Source: JADZAI01 sp047602465
Lineage (GTDB): Bacteria; Pseudomonadota; Alphaproteobacteria; Micropepsales; Micropepsaceae
Assembly: GCA_047602465.1 (NCBI GenBank)
Contig: JASGHF010000002.1
Coordinates: 248,001-312,000 of the forward strand
Reading direction: 5' to 3'
Length of the DNA: 64,000 bases
Shown piece by piece: positions 6,905 through 15,133 of this stretch. The position numbers and the translations under genes were made by a program. The stretch's first letter is position 1. Every line of letters begins with the position of its first letter. The notes under the pieces are model-generated. The model was not told the DNA's origin, searched no databases, and saw nothing but the letters and a program-made list of their open reading frames with translations.

Positions 6905-7999
6905 TCAGGCCGGCTTCCGCCGCTCCGGATAAAGCCCCAGCAGCCCCTCTTCGCTCGCCGCCGCACGACCGCGCTCGGTGATGAACCCCGTCACAAGCCG
7001 CGCAGGCGTCACGTCGAAACCGGGATTGGCCGCCGGCGATCCCGGATTGGCGATCTCCACCGTCGCAAGCCCGCCATCCGGCAGACGCCCTGTCATCTTC
7101 AGCACCTCGTCGGCCGAGCGCTCCTCGATCGGAATGACGCCGACGCCCTTGGGCATCGTCCAGTCGATCGTGGTGTGCGGCAGCGCGACGTGGAAAGGCA
7201 CGTCGTTATCCTTCGCCGCCAGCGCCTTCAGATAGGTGCCGATCTTGTTCGCCACGTCGCCATTCGCCGTCACGCGGTCGGTGCCGACGATGCAGATATC
7301 GACCTGCCCGTCCTGCATCAGGTGGCCGCCGGCATTGTCCGGGATGATCGTATGCTTCACGCCATGCCCGCTCAGCTCGAACGCGCTCAGCGACGCGCCC
7401 TGGTTGCGCGGCCGCGTCTCGTCCACCCACACATGGATGTCGATACCCTTGTCATAGGCCATATAGATCGGCGCCAGCGCGGTACCCCAGTCGACGCAGC
7501 CCAGCCACCCGGCATTGCAATGCGTGAGGAGGTTCACCTTGCCCTTCTTCGCCGCGATCTCCTCGATCAGCGGCAGGCCGTTCTCGCCGATCCGGCGGCA
7601 GGTCTCGACATCCTCTTCGCAGATATCGCTCGCCCGCGCATAGGCCGCGGCGACGCGCTCGTCGCGCGGCCGGTTGCGAACCGCGCTCGCCACTTCGTTC
7701 AGCGCCCAGCGCAGATTGATCGCGGTGGGCCGCGTCTCCGCCAGCATCGCGCACGCGGCTTCAAGGTTCTCGTCGGACGAGTCGGCCCGCAGCGCCATGG
7801 CCAGGCCATAGGCCGCCGTCGCGCCGATCAGCGGCGCGCCCCGCACGATCATCTGCTTGATCGCCCTGGCCGCATCCTCGGCCGATTTCAGCGCCACGAT
7901 CTCAAGTTTGTGGGGCAGCTTGGTCTGGTCGATCACCTCGACCGACCACCCATCCGCCGCCACCCAGATCGTCCGATACGGCTTGCCGTTGATCTTCAT
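6905..7999 (-). CDS. mtnA: S-methyl-5-thioribose-1-phosphate isomerase
   Basis: MtnA converts methylthioribose 1-phosphate to methylthioribulose 1-phosphate, the step after MtnP in methionine salvage. The 364-residue protein belongs to the eIF-2B-like isomerase family. The conserved catalytic cysteine is C161 in THCNAGWLGC and the catalytic aspartate is D241 in VGTDRV. The substrate region RGAPLIGATAAYG lies near residue 53. It is on the minus strand downstream of apt and mtnP, which supports a role in methylthioadenosine recycling. Later salvage genes (mtnB, mtnC, mtnD) are not in the window. Confidence 0.93.
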   Translation of the reverse strand: MKINGKPYRTIWVAADGWSVEVIDQTKLPHKLEIVALKSAEDAARAIKQMIVRGAPLIGATAAYGLAMALRADSSDENLEAACAMLAETRPTAINLRWALNEVASAVRNRPRDERVAAAYARASDICEEDVETCRRIGENGLPLIEEIAAKKGKVNLLTHCNAGWLGCVDWGTALAPIYMAYDKGIDIHVWVDETRPRNQGASLSAFELSGHGVKHTIIPDNAGGHLMQDGQVDICIVGTDRVTANGDVANKIGTYLKALAAKDNDVPFHVALPHTTIDWTMPKGVGVIPIEERSADEVLKMTGRLPDGGLATVEIANPGSPAANPGFDVTPARLVTGFITERGRAAASEEGLLGLYPERRKPA

Positions 8000-8021
8000 G
8001 CTCTCACCGAACCCATTAGCT

Positions 8022-8073
8022 TTCCTCCCCCGTCATTCACGGTGGAGGTGCCCCGAAAGGGGCGGAGGGGGCA
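8022..8073. repeat. Dispersed palindromic repeat, family A, copy 1
   Basis: The element begins TTTCCTCCCCCGTC and continues through GGTGGAGGTGCCCC and GAAAGGGGCGG to AGGGGGCAT. It contains two hairpin-forming halves. Close relatives lie at 31068-31120 and 35931-35981. All three copies are intergenic. This copy lies between apt and mtnA. Confidence 0.65.
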
Positions 8074-8119
8074 TCGCCTATGCCAGAGGCCGTTCAAATG
8101 GGAACGCCGGACCGCCCGC

Positions 8120-8653
8120 TCAATGCCCGTCGAAATCGATCAGCGTCAGCACATTCTTGCCCATCGCCTCGATGCGCTTGCGCCCGCCGAGTTCCGGCAG
8201 GTCGACGATGAACGAACAGCCGATGACCTTCGCGCCCACGCGCTCGATCAGCTTGATCCCCGCCTCGCAGGTGCCGCCGGTCGCGATCAGATCGTCGACG
8301 ATCAGCACGTTCTCGCCCGGCTTCACGGCGTCCTCGTGGATCTCCACGACATCGGTGCCGTATTCCAGATCATAGCTCTGCTGGATGGTCTTGAAAGGCA
8401 GCTTGCCCTTCTTGCGGATCGGCACGAAGCCGATGGAGAGCTGGTGCGCGATCGCCCCGCCGATGATGAAGCCGCGCGCCTCGATGCCCGCCACCTTGTC
8501 GATGCGCACGCCGGCGAAGGGCTGCACCATCAGGTCGATGGTCGTGCGGAAGGCGCGCGCATCGCCCATCAGCGTCGTCACGTCACGGAACATGATGCCG
8601 GGCTTGGGATAATCCGGGATCGTGCGGATGGCGCTGGCGAGATCGAACTTCAT
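8120..8653 (-). CDS. apt: Adenine phosphoribosyltransferase
   Basis: Apt joins adenine to PRPP to make AMP in one step. The 177-residue length is normal. The start MKFDLASAIRTIPDYPKPGIMFRD is the family N-terminus, and the PRPP-binding motif VLIVDDLIATGGT spans about residues 116-128. It starts 10 bp after mtnP on the minus strand. This makes metabolic sense because MtnP releases adenine from methylthioadenosine and Apt recaptures it. A family-A palindromic repeat separates it from mtnA. Confidence 0.96.
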   Translation of the reverse strand: MKFDLASAIRTIPDYPKPGIMFRDVTTLMGDARAFRTTIDLMVQPFAGVRIDKVAGIEARGFIIGGAIAHQLSIGFVPIRKKGKLPFKTIQQSYDLEYGTDVVEIHEDAVKPGENVLIVDDLIATGGTCEAGIKLIERVGAKVIGCSFIVDLPELGGRKRIEAMGKNVLTLIDFDGH

Positions 8654-8663
8654 ATCGCGGCCC

Positions 8664-9539
8664 TCAGGCTTTCAGAACACGGCCGGCGACCGCATCCAGC
8701 TTGGCGAAAAGAACCGGGTCGCGCTTTTCCGGCGCGGTGATGAACGCGGTATCCAGCGTCGTCTCGATGCCCAGCGGCGACGGCGTGCGATCGGGCCCGA
8801 GCTTCGGCGCCAGCTTCTTCACCAGCGCGCGGCCATTATCGGCGTTCTGGTTCAGGAACTTCACCACCTGGTCCACCGTCACGGCGTCATGGTCCGGGTG
8901 CCAGCAGTCGAAATCCGTCACCATGGCGACGAGGGCATAGGGAAGCTCCGCCTCGCGGGCGAGCTTGGCCTCCGGCATGCCGGTCATGCCGATCACCGAA
9001 CAACCCCACGATTTGTAGAGCAGCGATTCCGCCTTGGTCGAAAACTGCGGCCCTTCCATCGCCAGATAGGTGCCGCCCTTCGTCACCTCGATGCCGGCTT
9101 CCTTGCAGGCCTCGAACAGCGCCTGGTCGAGGCGCGGGCATGTCGGATGCGCCAGGCTCACATGCGCGACGAAGCCAGGACCGAAAAACGATTTTTCGCG
9201 CGCGAAGGTGCGGTCGATGAACTGGTCCACCACCACGAACGACCCGGGCGGCAGTTCCTGCTTGAACGAGCCGCAGGCCGAGATCGAGATGATGTCGGTG
9301 ACGCCCGCCCGCTTCATCGCGTCGATATTGGCGCGGTAGTTGATCGACGAGGGCGACTGCACATGCCCGCGCCCGTGGCGCGGCAGGAAGCGCATCTCGA
9401 TGCCGTTCAGCGTGCCGAACAGGATTTCGTCCGACGGCGCGCCCCAGGGGCTGTCCACCTTCGTCCAGGTCGGGTTTTCCAGCCCGTCGATCTGATACAG
9501 GCCGCTGCCGCCGATGATGCCGAGAACCGTTTTCGTCAT
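8664..9539 (-). CDS. mtnP: S-methyl-5'-thioadenosine phosphorylase
   Basis: MtnP cleaves methylthioadenosine, a by-product of polyamine synthesis, with phosphate to give adenine and methylthioribose 1-phosphate. The protein has 291 residues. It shows the purine-phosphorylase pattern: IIGGSGLYQIDGLE at the N-terminus, FLPRHGRGHVQSPSSINYRAN, the EGPQFSTKAES block with the substrate glutamate, and IGMTGMPEAKLAREAELPYA. D222 in TDFDCWH fits 6-aminopurine recognition. It heads the mtnP-apt-mtnA gene set on the minus strand and lies directly downstream of the petABC terminator. Confidence 0.93.
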   Translation of the reverse strand: MTKTVLGIIGGSGLYQIDGLENPTWTKVDSPWGAPSDEILFGTLNGIEMRFLPRHGRGHVQSPSSINYRANIDAMKRAGVTDIISISACGSFKQELPPGSFVVVDQFIDRTFAREKSFFGPGFVAHVSLAHPTCPRLDQALFEACKEAGIEVTKGGTYLAMEGPQFSTKAESLLYKSWGCSVIGMTGMPEAKLAREAELPYALVAMVTDFDCWHPDHDAVTVDQVVKFLNQNADNGRALVKKLAPKLGPDRTPSPLGIETTLDTAFITAPEKRDPVLFAKLDAVAGRVLKA

Positions 9540-9597
9540 CGCCTTGTCCGTAAATGTCGGGAGAGCGCGCGTTCTATCACGCTACCCCCCTCACGCA

Positions 9598-9629
9598 AGA
9601 AAAACGGCGGGCCGCAAGGCCCGCCGTTT
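9598..9629 (-). terminator. Intrinsic terminator of the petABC operon
   Basis: AAACGGCGGGCC (9602-9613) pairs perfectly with GGCCCGCCGTTT (9618-9629) around a GCAA loop. Read on the minus strand the stem is followed by TTTTTCTT. It lies 24 bp beyond the petC stop, so it ends bc1 transcription before mtnP. Confidence 0.85.
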
Positions 9630-9652
9630 CAGATCGGGGAATGCCCGAAATC

Positions 9653-10426
9653 TCAGTGATCGACGTTCCGCCACACCCGGCGATACGACAGGAACAGCAG
9701 CACCGACAGGATGCTCAGGAAGATGATCACGCCCATGCCCATGCGCTTGCGCGCTTCCAGCTTGGGTTCCGCGGCCCAAGTCAGGAACGCAGCCACGTCC
9801 TTGCCGTACTGGTCGACGGTCTGCGGCACGCCTTCTTCGGCGTAGTCCACCTGGTCGTCGCTGATGGGCTTGGGCATCGCGATGACGCCGCCCGCCATAT
9901 ACGGGTTGTAGTGCGTGCCTTCGGGCACTTCGTGATGCTCGCCTTCCGGCTTCTCGTCATAGCCGATCAGGATCGCGTGGATGTAGTCCGCGCCGCCCTC
10001 ACGGCCCTTGGCGATCAGCGAAAGATCCGGCGGCACCGCGCCGTTGTTCGCCGCCTTCGCCGCGATCTCGTTGGGATAGGGCGAGGGGAAATGATCGGCC
10101 AGCGTGCCGGGGCGGGTCGAGGGCTGACCCGTCTCGTCGAGCGAGGGCACTTCCACCGAGGCGGCCAGCGCCTTGGCTTCGGCTTCGGTGAACTCCGGAC
10201 CGCCCTCATCCTTCAGGTTGCGGAACGCGACCAGCTTCAGCCCGTGACAGGCCGAGCAGACTTCCTTGTAGACCTGGAAGCCGCGCTTCAGCTGGTTGCG
10301 GTCGAACGTGCCGAACACGCCCTTGAACGAGAAGTCGACCGGGTGGGGATGCTTCGCCGTGCCGGCCGCGACGGCGGTCGCGATGCAGGCGGCGGCGAGC
10401 GAAGCGGCGATGATAATCTTGCGCAT
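9653..10426 (-). CDS. petC: Cytochrome c1 subunit of the cytochrome bc1 complex
   Basis: This 257-residue membrane-anchored c-type cytochrome passes electrons from the Rieske protein to soluble cytochrome c on the periplasmic side. Residues 1-21 are a signal peptide (MRKIIIAASLAAACIATAVA). The haem motif CSACH is at 57-61 and the methionine ligand probably lies in the VIAMPKPISDDQV region. A C-terminal transmembrane helix (GVIIFLSILSVLLFLSY) precedes the positive tail. The ATG at 10426 follows an AAGGAG and lies 11 bp after petB; a longer open frame overlapping petB is not used. It is the last gene of petABC and is followed by a strong terminator. Confidence 0.95.
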   Translation of the reverse strand: MRKIIIAASLAAACIATAVAAGTAKHPHPVDFSFKGVFGTFDRNQLKRGFQVYKEVCSACHGLKLVAFRNLKDEGGPEFTEAEAKALAASVEVPSLDETGQPSTRPGTLADHFPSPYPNEIAAKAANNGAVPPDLSLIAKGREGGADYIHAILIGYDEKPEGEHHEVPEGTHYNPYMAGGVIAMPKPISDDQVDYAEEGVPQTVDQYGKDVAAFLTWAAEPKLEARKRMGMGVIIFLSILSVLLFLSYRRVWRNVDH

Positions 10427-10437
10427 TCGTCCGCTCC

Positions 10438-11778
10438 TTACACGCGCGTCTCGGGCGCGGCGGCGGCGCCCGCAGGCGCGGCCCCTCCACCCTTTTTCTT
10501 CGCCAGCACCGCCGTGGCGATGCTCTCCGGCAGCGGCCGCGGGGTCTCGAACAGACCCAGCAGCGGCATGATCAGAACGAAGAAGCCGAAATAATAGACG
10601 GTCCCGATCTGCGACAGATGGGTGATGTTGAACCCGACCGCGTTGCCGTCGGCGTCGACGCCCGTCTGGAACAGCACCGTACCGGCAGGCTGCAGCCCGG
10701 CCCAGCTCAACACCGCGAAATTCGCGACGAAGATCCAGAAGCACCACCAGAAGACGGGGCGGTAGCGGGCCGAACGCACCTTCGAGGTGTCGAGCCACGG
10801 CACCAGGAACAGCACGCCGATCGCGCCCAGCATCACGAGGACGCCCAGCACCTTGGAATCGAGGATCAGGTTGAAGTCGATGGCGCGCAGCATCGCGTAG
10901 AACGCGGCCAGGTACCATTCCGGCGCGATATGCGCCGGCGTCTTCAGCGGATTGCCTTCCACATAGTGGTCGACGTGGCCGAACAGGTTCGGCGCGTAGA
11001 ACACCACGGCCGCGAAGGCGATCGTGAAGAGTGCGATCACGAAGAAGTACTTCGCCGTGTAGTACGGCATCAGCGGCACGGTGTCCTGCGGACCCTTGGG
11101 GTCGATGCCGGTCGGATTGTTGTTGCCGACGTGGTGCAGCGCCCAGATGTGCAGCACCGACACGCCGAGGATCACGAACGGCAGCAGGTAGTGAAGCGAG
11201 AAGAAGCGCTGCAGCGTCGGGTTATCCACCGAGTAACCGCCCCACAGCCACTGCGTGAAGTCGGTGCCGAGCAGCGCGCCCAGCAGGTTGGTGATGACGT
11301 TGGCGCCCCACAGCGACATCTGCGACCAGGGCAGCGTGTAGCCGAGGAAGCCCGTCGCCATCATCAGCAGGTAGATGATGACGCCCAGGATCCACAGCAC
11401 TTCGCGCGGCGCCTTGTACGAGCCGTAATAGAGACCGCGGAAGATGTGGATATAGACGGCGATGAAGAAGAACGAGGCGCCGTTCATATGGATGTAGCGG
11501 ATCAGCCACCCATAGTTCACGTCGCGCATGATGTACTCGACGCTGTTGAAGGCGAGCGTCGCGTTCGGAATGAAGTGCATCGCCAGCACGATGCCGGTCA
11601 CGATCTGGACGACCAGGCAGTAGAACAGGATCGCGCCGAACGTGTAGGCGTAATTCAGATTCTTGGGCGTCGGGAAGGTGAGGAGATTGTCCTGCGCGAA
11701 ACGGATGATCGGCAGGCGCGAATCGAGCCAGCGCGTCAGCCCGTTCGACGGCGTGTAGGTGGAAGGACCTGAGGCCAT
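10438..11778 (-). CDS. petB: Cytochrome b subunit of the cytochrome bc1 complex
   Basis: Cytochrome b is the membrane core of ubiquinol-cytochrome c reductase and carries the Qo and Qi sites. The 446-residue protein has about eight transmembrane helices. The four haem ligands are visible as two histidine pairs 14 residues apart, H97/H111 and H195/H209. The Qo-site motif PEWY is at 286-289. The C-terminus carries an Ala/Gly/Lys-rich tail after the last helix. It lies between petA and petC with gaps of 17 and 11 bp, and is expressed as one unit with them. Confidence 0.97.
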   Translation of the reverse strand: MASGPSTYTPSNGLTRWLDSRLPIIRFAQDNLLTFPTPKNLNYAYTFGAILFYCLVVQIVTGIVLAMHFIPNATLAFNSVEYIMRDVNYGWLIRYIHMNGASFFFIAVYIHIFRGLYYGSYKAPREVLWILGVIIYLLMMATGFLGYTLPWSQMSLWGANVITNLLGALLGTDFTQWLWGGYSVDNPTLQRFFSLHYLLPFVILGVSVLHIWALHHVGNNNPTGIDPKGPQDTVPLMPYYTAKYFFVIALFTIAFAAVVFYAPNLFGHVDHYVEGNPLKTPAHIAPEWYLAAFYAMLRAIDFNLILDSKVLGVLVMLGAIGVLFLVPWLDTSKVRSARYRPVFWWCFWIFVANFAVLSWAGLQPAGTVLFQTGVDADGNAVGFNITHLSQIGTVYYFGFFVLIMPLLGLFETPRPLPESIATAVLAKKKGGGAAPAGAAAAPETRV

Positions 11779-11795
11779 GTCTGTAAGGTTCCCGC

Positions 11796-12317
11796 TTAGC
11801 CGATGCGCAGAAGAGTGTCGGAGACGAACTGGTAGGGCGGAACCTCCAGGTTCAGCGGCGCGGGGCCTCTGAGGATGCGGCCCGAGGCGTCATAGACGCT
11901 GCCGTGGCAGGCGCAGAGATAGCCGCCGGGGCTGCCGGCATTGTCGCGGTTCGGAATGCAGCCGAGATGCGTGCAGATGCCGATGACCACCAGCCATTCC
12001 GGCTTCTTGGTGCGGTCCTGGTCGGCTTCGGGAACCTTCAGCGCCGAATCGGGCATGGCGCGCACCTGCTCGATCTCGGCGGCGGTGCGGCGGCGCACCC
12101 AGGTCGGCTTGCCCTGCCACATGACGGTGATCTGCTGGCCTTCCGGAATGGCGCCCAGCGCCACTTCGGTCGTCGCGAGCGCCTGCGTGGCGGCGCTCGG
12201 GTTCATCTGGTCGATGAACGGCCAGGCCGTTACCGCGACCCCGACGCCCGCCGCGGCGCCCGAGAAAACGTACAAGAAGTCGCGGCGCGTGGCGTCGTCA
12301 TGCGTTGATGCTGACAC
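11796..12317 (-). CDS. petA: Rieske iron-sulfur subunit of the cytochrome bc1 complex
   Basis: The Rieske protein takes electrons from ubiquinol at the Qo site. The 173-residue chain starts with a twin-arginine signal (TRRDFLYVFSG, residues 10-20) whose hydrophobic stretch stays as the membrane anchor. The [2Fe-2S] cluster boxes are CTHLGC (C115, H117, with C120 in the disulfide) and CACHGS (C135 and H138, with C137 in the disulfide). Length is typical for alphaproteobacteria. It is the first gene of petABC, and the promoter should lie in the 225-bp gap upstream of 12317. Confidence 0.97.
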   Translation of the reverse strand: MSASTHDDATRRDFLYVFSGAAAGVGVAVTAWPFIDQMNPSAATQALATTEVALGAIPEGQQITVMWQGKPTWVRRRTAAEIEQVRAMPDSALKVPEADQDRTKKPEWLVVIGICTHLGCIPNRDNAGSPGGYLCACHGSVYDASGRILRGPAPLNLEVPPYQFVSDTLLRIG

Positions 12318-12542
12318 GGGAAACTACCCCTGAATCTCACTATCCCGGGCAGGGGCATACATCGCGGCAAGGCGGATTTCGACTGAAATCTTGCGCTGCC
12401 GCACGGTTCCCCCGAACCCTCGTACCCCTGCCGTTACGCAACACCGCGCCCGGGCGCAAGTCCTTCCAATACCCCGCTGAATCGCGCTATGGCCGGGAAG
12501 ACCCTGCCGCCCCCTCCGGGGCAGAAATGAGAGAGACTCGCA

Positions 12543-13070
12543 ATGCGCCTCAGCCTCCTCGTGACGGGCCTCGCGGCCTTCGCTTTTGCCGGGCTGGCGC
12601 TGGCCGAGTCGGGTCTCGCCCCCTTCGCCGGCCAGTGGGTCGGCAAGGCGACGGTGGAAACCCTCGGCCCCACCGATTTTCCCAATTCCGTCCGCGACGT
12701 AGGCGTCACGCTGACAGAGGACACGGCGGGCGGCTTCAAGCTGGAATGGTCCACCGTCAAGCGTGAGTCGGGCGATCCGGCCGACCCCAGCGAAACGGCC
12801 GCCGACACCGTCATCGACTTCGCGCCCGCCGGTGATGGCCGCTGGGCTGCCGCGTCTGCCGATCCCGCCAAGGGCGGCCTCTGGTACGCCCGCGTCGAGG
12901 ACGCGACGCTGGTCGTCACCGGCTTCGCGATCACCGAAGACGGCAAGGCGGAACTGCAGACCTATGTCCGCACGATTGAAGACGGCACGATGGGCTTGGT
13001 CTATACGCGCGTGACCGAGGGCGCGATCACCCGCCGGGCTTCCGGCACGCTGACGAAATTCGCCCCGTAA
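12543..13070 (+). CDS. Exported protein of unknown function
   Basis: The 175-residue product has a clear Sec signal peptide (MRLSLLVTGLAAFAFAGLALA, cleavage near residue 21). The mature part is rich in alternating beta-type segments, with pairs such as AGQWVGKATVET and YVRTIEDGTMGLVYTRV, suggesting a small periplasmic beta-sandwich or lipocalin-like fold. I do not recognise the family. A purine-rich GAGAGAG segment precedes the ATG. It lies 18 bp upstream of a TerC-family gene and may be co-transcribed with it. Confidence 0.7.
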   Translation: MRLSLLVTGLAAFAFAGLALAESGLAPFAGQWVGKATVETLGPTDFPNSVRDVGVTLTEDTAGGFKLEWSTVKRESGDPADPSETAADTVIDFAPAGDGRWAAASADPAKGGLWYARVEDATLVVTGFAITEDGKAELQTYVRTIEDGTMGLVYTRVTEGAITRRASGTLTKFAP

Positions 13071-13088
13071 AGGGCAGACGGAACCTCA

Positions 13089-13727
13089 ATGTTCGACTGG
13101 ATTTCGCCTTCCGAGCTGACCGCGCTGTGGTCGGTGCTCGTCATCGACCTCGTTCTGGCGGGCGACAACGCCATCGTCGTCGGCCTCGCTGCGGCCAGCG
13201 TGCCCAAGCATATGCGCACCAAGGTCATCGTTCTCGGCATCGGCCTTGCCGTCATCATGCGCATCGGCTTCGCGGTCATCACCGTGCAGCTGCTCGAGAT
13301 GAAGGGCGTCAAGCTGGCGGGCGGTCTGCTGCTGCTCTGGGTCTGCTGGCGTTTCTATTCCGATCTGCGCCAACCCGCCCACGGCCTCGAAAAACTCGCC
13401 GAAGCCGAGGCCGCCGCCCGCGACGGCGAGACCAAGGGTCTCTGGCGCGCCATCATCCAGATTCTCGTCGCCGATCTCTCCATGTCGCTCGACAACGTGC
13501 TGGCCGTCGCCAGCGCGGCGGCGGGCCATGAATGGGTGCTGATCGTCGGCCTCATCGTCTCGGTCGTGCTGATGGCCGTCGCCGCGACGCTGATCGCCAG
13601 ACTTCTGGAAAAGCATCGCTGGATCGCCTGGATCGGCCTCGCCGTCATTCTCTATGTGGCGATCAAGATGGTCTGGGAAGGCGTGGCCGATTTCGGCCTG
13701 GTGGGCCACTGGCCGCTGAAATTCTAG
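13089..13727 (+). CDS. TerC family integral membrane protein (YjbE type)
   Basis: This 212-residue protein has six or seven predicted membrane helices. The two internal half-repeats are visible as DLVLAGDNAIVVGLAA near the N-terminus and DLSMSLDNVLAVASAA in the middle, both with the conserved D..L..DN pattern of TerC proteins. Members are linked to metal-ion export, including manganese, and to tellurium resistance. There is no yybP-ykoY riboswitch in the 18-bp gap upstream, unlike the UPF0016 gene at 51632. The actual ion is not known. Confidence 0.88.
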   Translation: MFDWISPSELTALWSVLVIDLVLAGDNAIVVGLAAASVPKHMRTKVIVLGIGLAVIMRIGFAVITVQLLEMKGVKLAGGLLLLWVCWRFYSDLRQPAHGLEKLAEAEAAARDGETKGLWRAIIQILVADLSMSLDNVLAVASAAAGHEWVLIVGLIVSVVLMAVAATLIARLLEKHRWIAWIGLAVILYVAIKMVWEGVADFGLVGHWPLKF

Positions 13728-13739
13728 ACGGCTGAAGGT

Positions 13740-14636
13740 CTAGCCCCACACCACCTCGATCCGGCTCGCGATATCCGGATCGACGCGGACCTCCAGCATC
13801 TGCCCCTTCTGCAGCACGCCGGTGCCGGCCGGCACCGGCACGCGGGCCGCCACGCGGTACGACGACTTGCCCTTCGGCGTCACATACAGGTCGAGGTCAT
13901 ACGTCCCGTCCGGATAGGGCTTCAGACCCTCGATCCGCGCCCGCCCCTCGATCGCCCCGCCCGCCGGCCCTTCCGAAACCGGCGGCGGCTCGTAGTGCTG
14001 CTGCTGCGGCGGCTGATAGCTCTGCTGCGGCGCCTGATGCGCCGCCTGCCCGAACTGCGTCCCGCCGATGTTCACCGCGACGCCCTGCGCGACCGCGCCG
14101 GCCTGCGCCATCGCGGCCTGGATCTGCGACACCAGATCGCCGATCTCGCCCGACGCGGTCACGCGCTGCGACCCTGACGATTCGTCCCAGTCGACGAAGA
14201 AATTCTTCGGGTTGGCCGTATCGAGATAAAGCGGCACGCGGTCCCCGACCGCCGGCGGGCCGGCGAAGAAATTCCCCGCCTTCGTCGTCCTGATCTCGGG
14301 CGTGCGGTTGTCCGGCTTCAGCCGCACCTCGGCCATCGAATGCCGCATCCCGCCGCCCATCCGGATCGTCATGTTCAGCGGCCGCGAGGCGACCACCGTC
14401 GCCATGGTCCGTTCGCCGCGCGCTTTCAGCGAAACGTCGCCGCCGGCCATCATCCGCTTCGCGCTGCGGATCGTCCCGATGATCGTGTAGAGCAGCGCCG
14501 CCGGGAACAGCACGACATAGCCGATGATGACGAATTTGAAGTACGGGCTTGAGAACGGCACCGTATTCATGCCGACGACGAAGCCGATGACGACGACAAG
14601 AATGATCGGAAGGCCGATGGCGAGCGGTCTCAGCAT
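13740..14636 (-). CDS. Membrane protein of unknown function with C-terminal beta domain (paralogue of the gene at 15130)
   Basis: The protein has 298 residues. Two N-terminal membrane helices (about 5-25 and 33-55) are followed by a beta-rich domain (about 70-150) containing MATVVASRPLNMTIRMGG and VPLYLDTANPKNFFVDWDE. A Gln/Pro-rich linker follows (about 200-225, QQSYQPPQQQHYEPPP). A C-terminal domain (about 230-298) reads YDLDLYVTPKGKSSYRVAARVPVP...LEVRVDPDIASRIEVVW. The ending resembles repeat domains in actinobacterial membrane proteins that finish in VRVDP...VW. The minus-strand gene at 15130 has the same layout. Function is unknown; a cell-envelope role is plausible. Confidence 0.75.
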   Translation of the reverse strand: MLRPLAIGLPIILVVVIGFVVGMNTVPFSSPYFKFVIIGYVVLFPAALLYTIIGTIRSAKRMMAGGDVSLKARGERTMATVVASRPLNMTIRMGGGMRHSMAEVRLKPDNRTPEIRTTKAGNFFAGPPAVGDRVPLYLDTANPKNFFVDWDESSGSQRVTASGEIGDLVSQIQAAMAQAGAVAQGVAVNIGGTQFGQAAHQAPQQSYQPPQQQHYEPPPVSEGPAGGAIEGRARIEGLKPYPDGTYDLDLYVTPKGKSSYRVAARVPVPAGTGVLQKGQMLEVRVDPDIASRIEVVWG

Positions 14637-14746
14637 GAAGGTCTCCGGCTGACTGCTGCAACGCTATGCAAACCGGGCCGTCATGGAAATGCGACGTGAA
14701 TGCGCGCCGCATCGCCTATGCTCGCCCTCAGAATCACGAGGTTCCC

Positions 14747-15133
14747 ATGTCGAAGCCGGCCGCCGCCCTTGCCCTCATCGCTGCAACGTCGCTGTCGGCG
14801 TGCGGCGGCAGCCGCGTGGCCGAGGTCGCGGCCCCCGCCGCAAGCTGCTTCAGCACCGCCGAAATCACCCGCTTTGACCCGATCGACCATGAAACCGCGC
14901 TCATCGTCGTCGGCCAGTCCCGCGCCTATCAGCTCAAGATCACCGGCGTCTGCCCCGACATCAACTGGCGGGACCGCGTGGTCCTCAGGAACGAGGGCGA
15001 CCCTTCCAACGCGAATATCTGCACCGGCAGCCCCGTCACGGTGATGACGCCCAGCCCCAGGGGCGGCTTCCAGGAATGCTTCGGCAACGAAGTGCTGGCC
15101 GCGCCGCCGCTGTCGCGCCCCGCCGGCAGCTAG
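14747..15133 (+). CDS. DUF6491-like lipoprotein
   Basis: The product has 128 residues and starts MSKPAAALALIAATSLSACGG, a lipoprotein signal with a lipobox ending LSAC, so it should be anchored in the outer membrane or periplasmic face. The mature part matches the spacing of DUF6491 proteins: a Cys near ASCFSTAEIT, a Tyr-x-Leu segment (YQLKITGVCPDI), an ICTGSPVTV block and a final Cys in FQECFGNE. The ATG at 14747 is used because the signal peptide begins there. Its stop overlaps the converging gene at 15130 by 4 bp. No function is known for the family. Confidence 0.72.
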   Translation: MSKPAAALALIAATSLSACGGSRVAEVAAPAASCFSTAEITRFDPIDHETALIVVGQSRAYQLKITGVCPDINWRDRVVLRNEGDPSNANICTGSPVTVMTPSPRGGFQECFGNEVLAAPPLSRPAGS

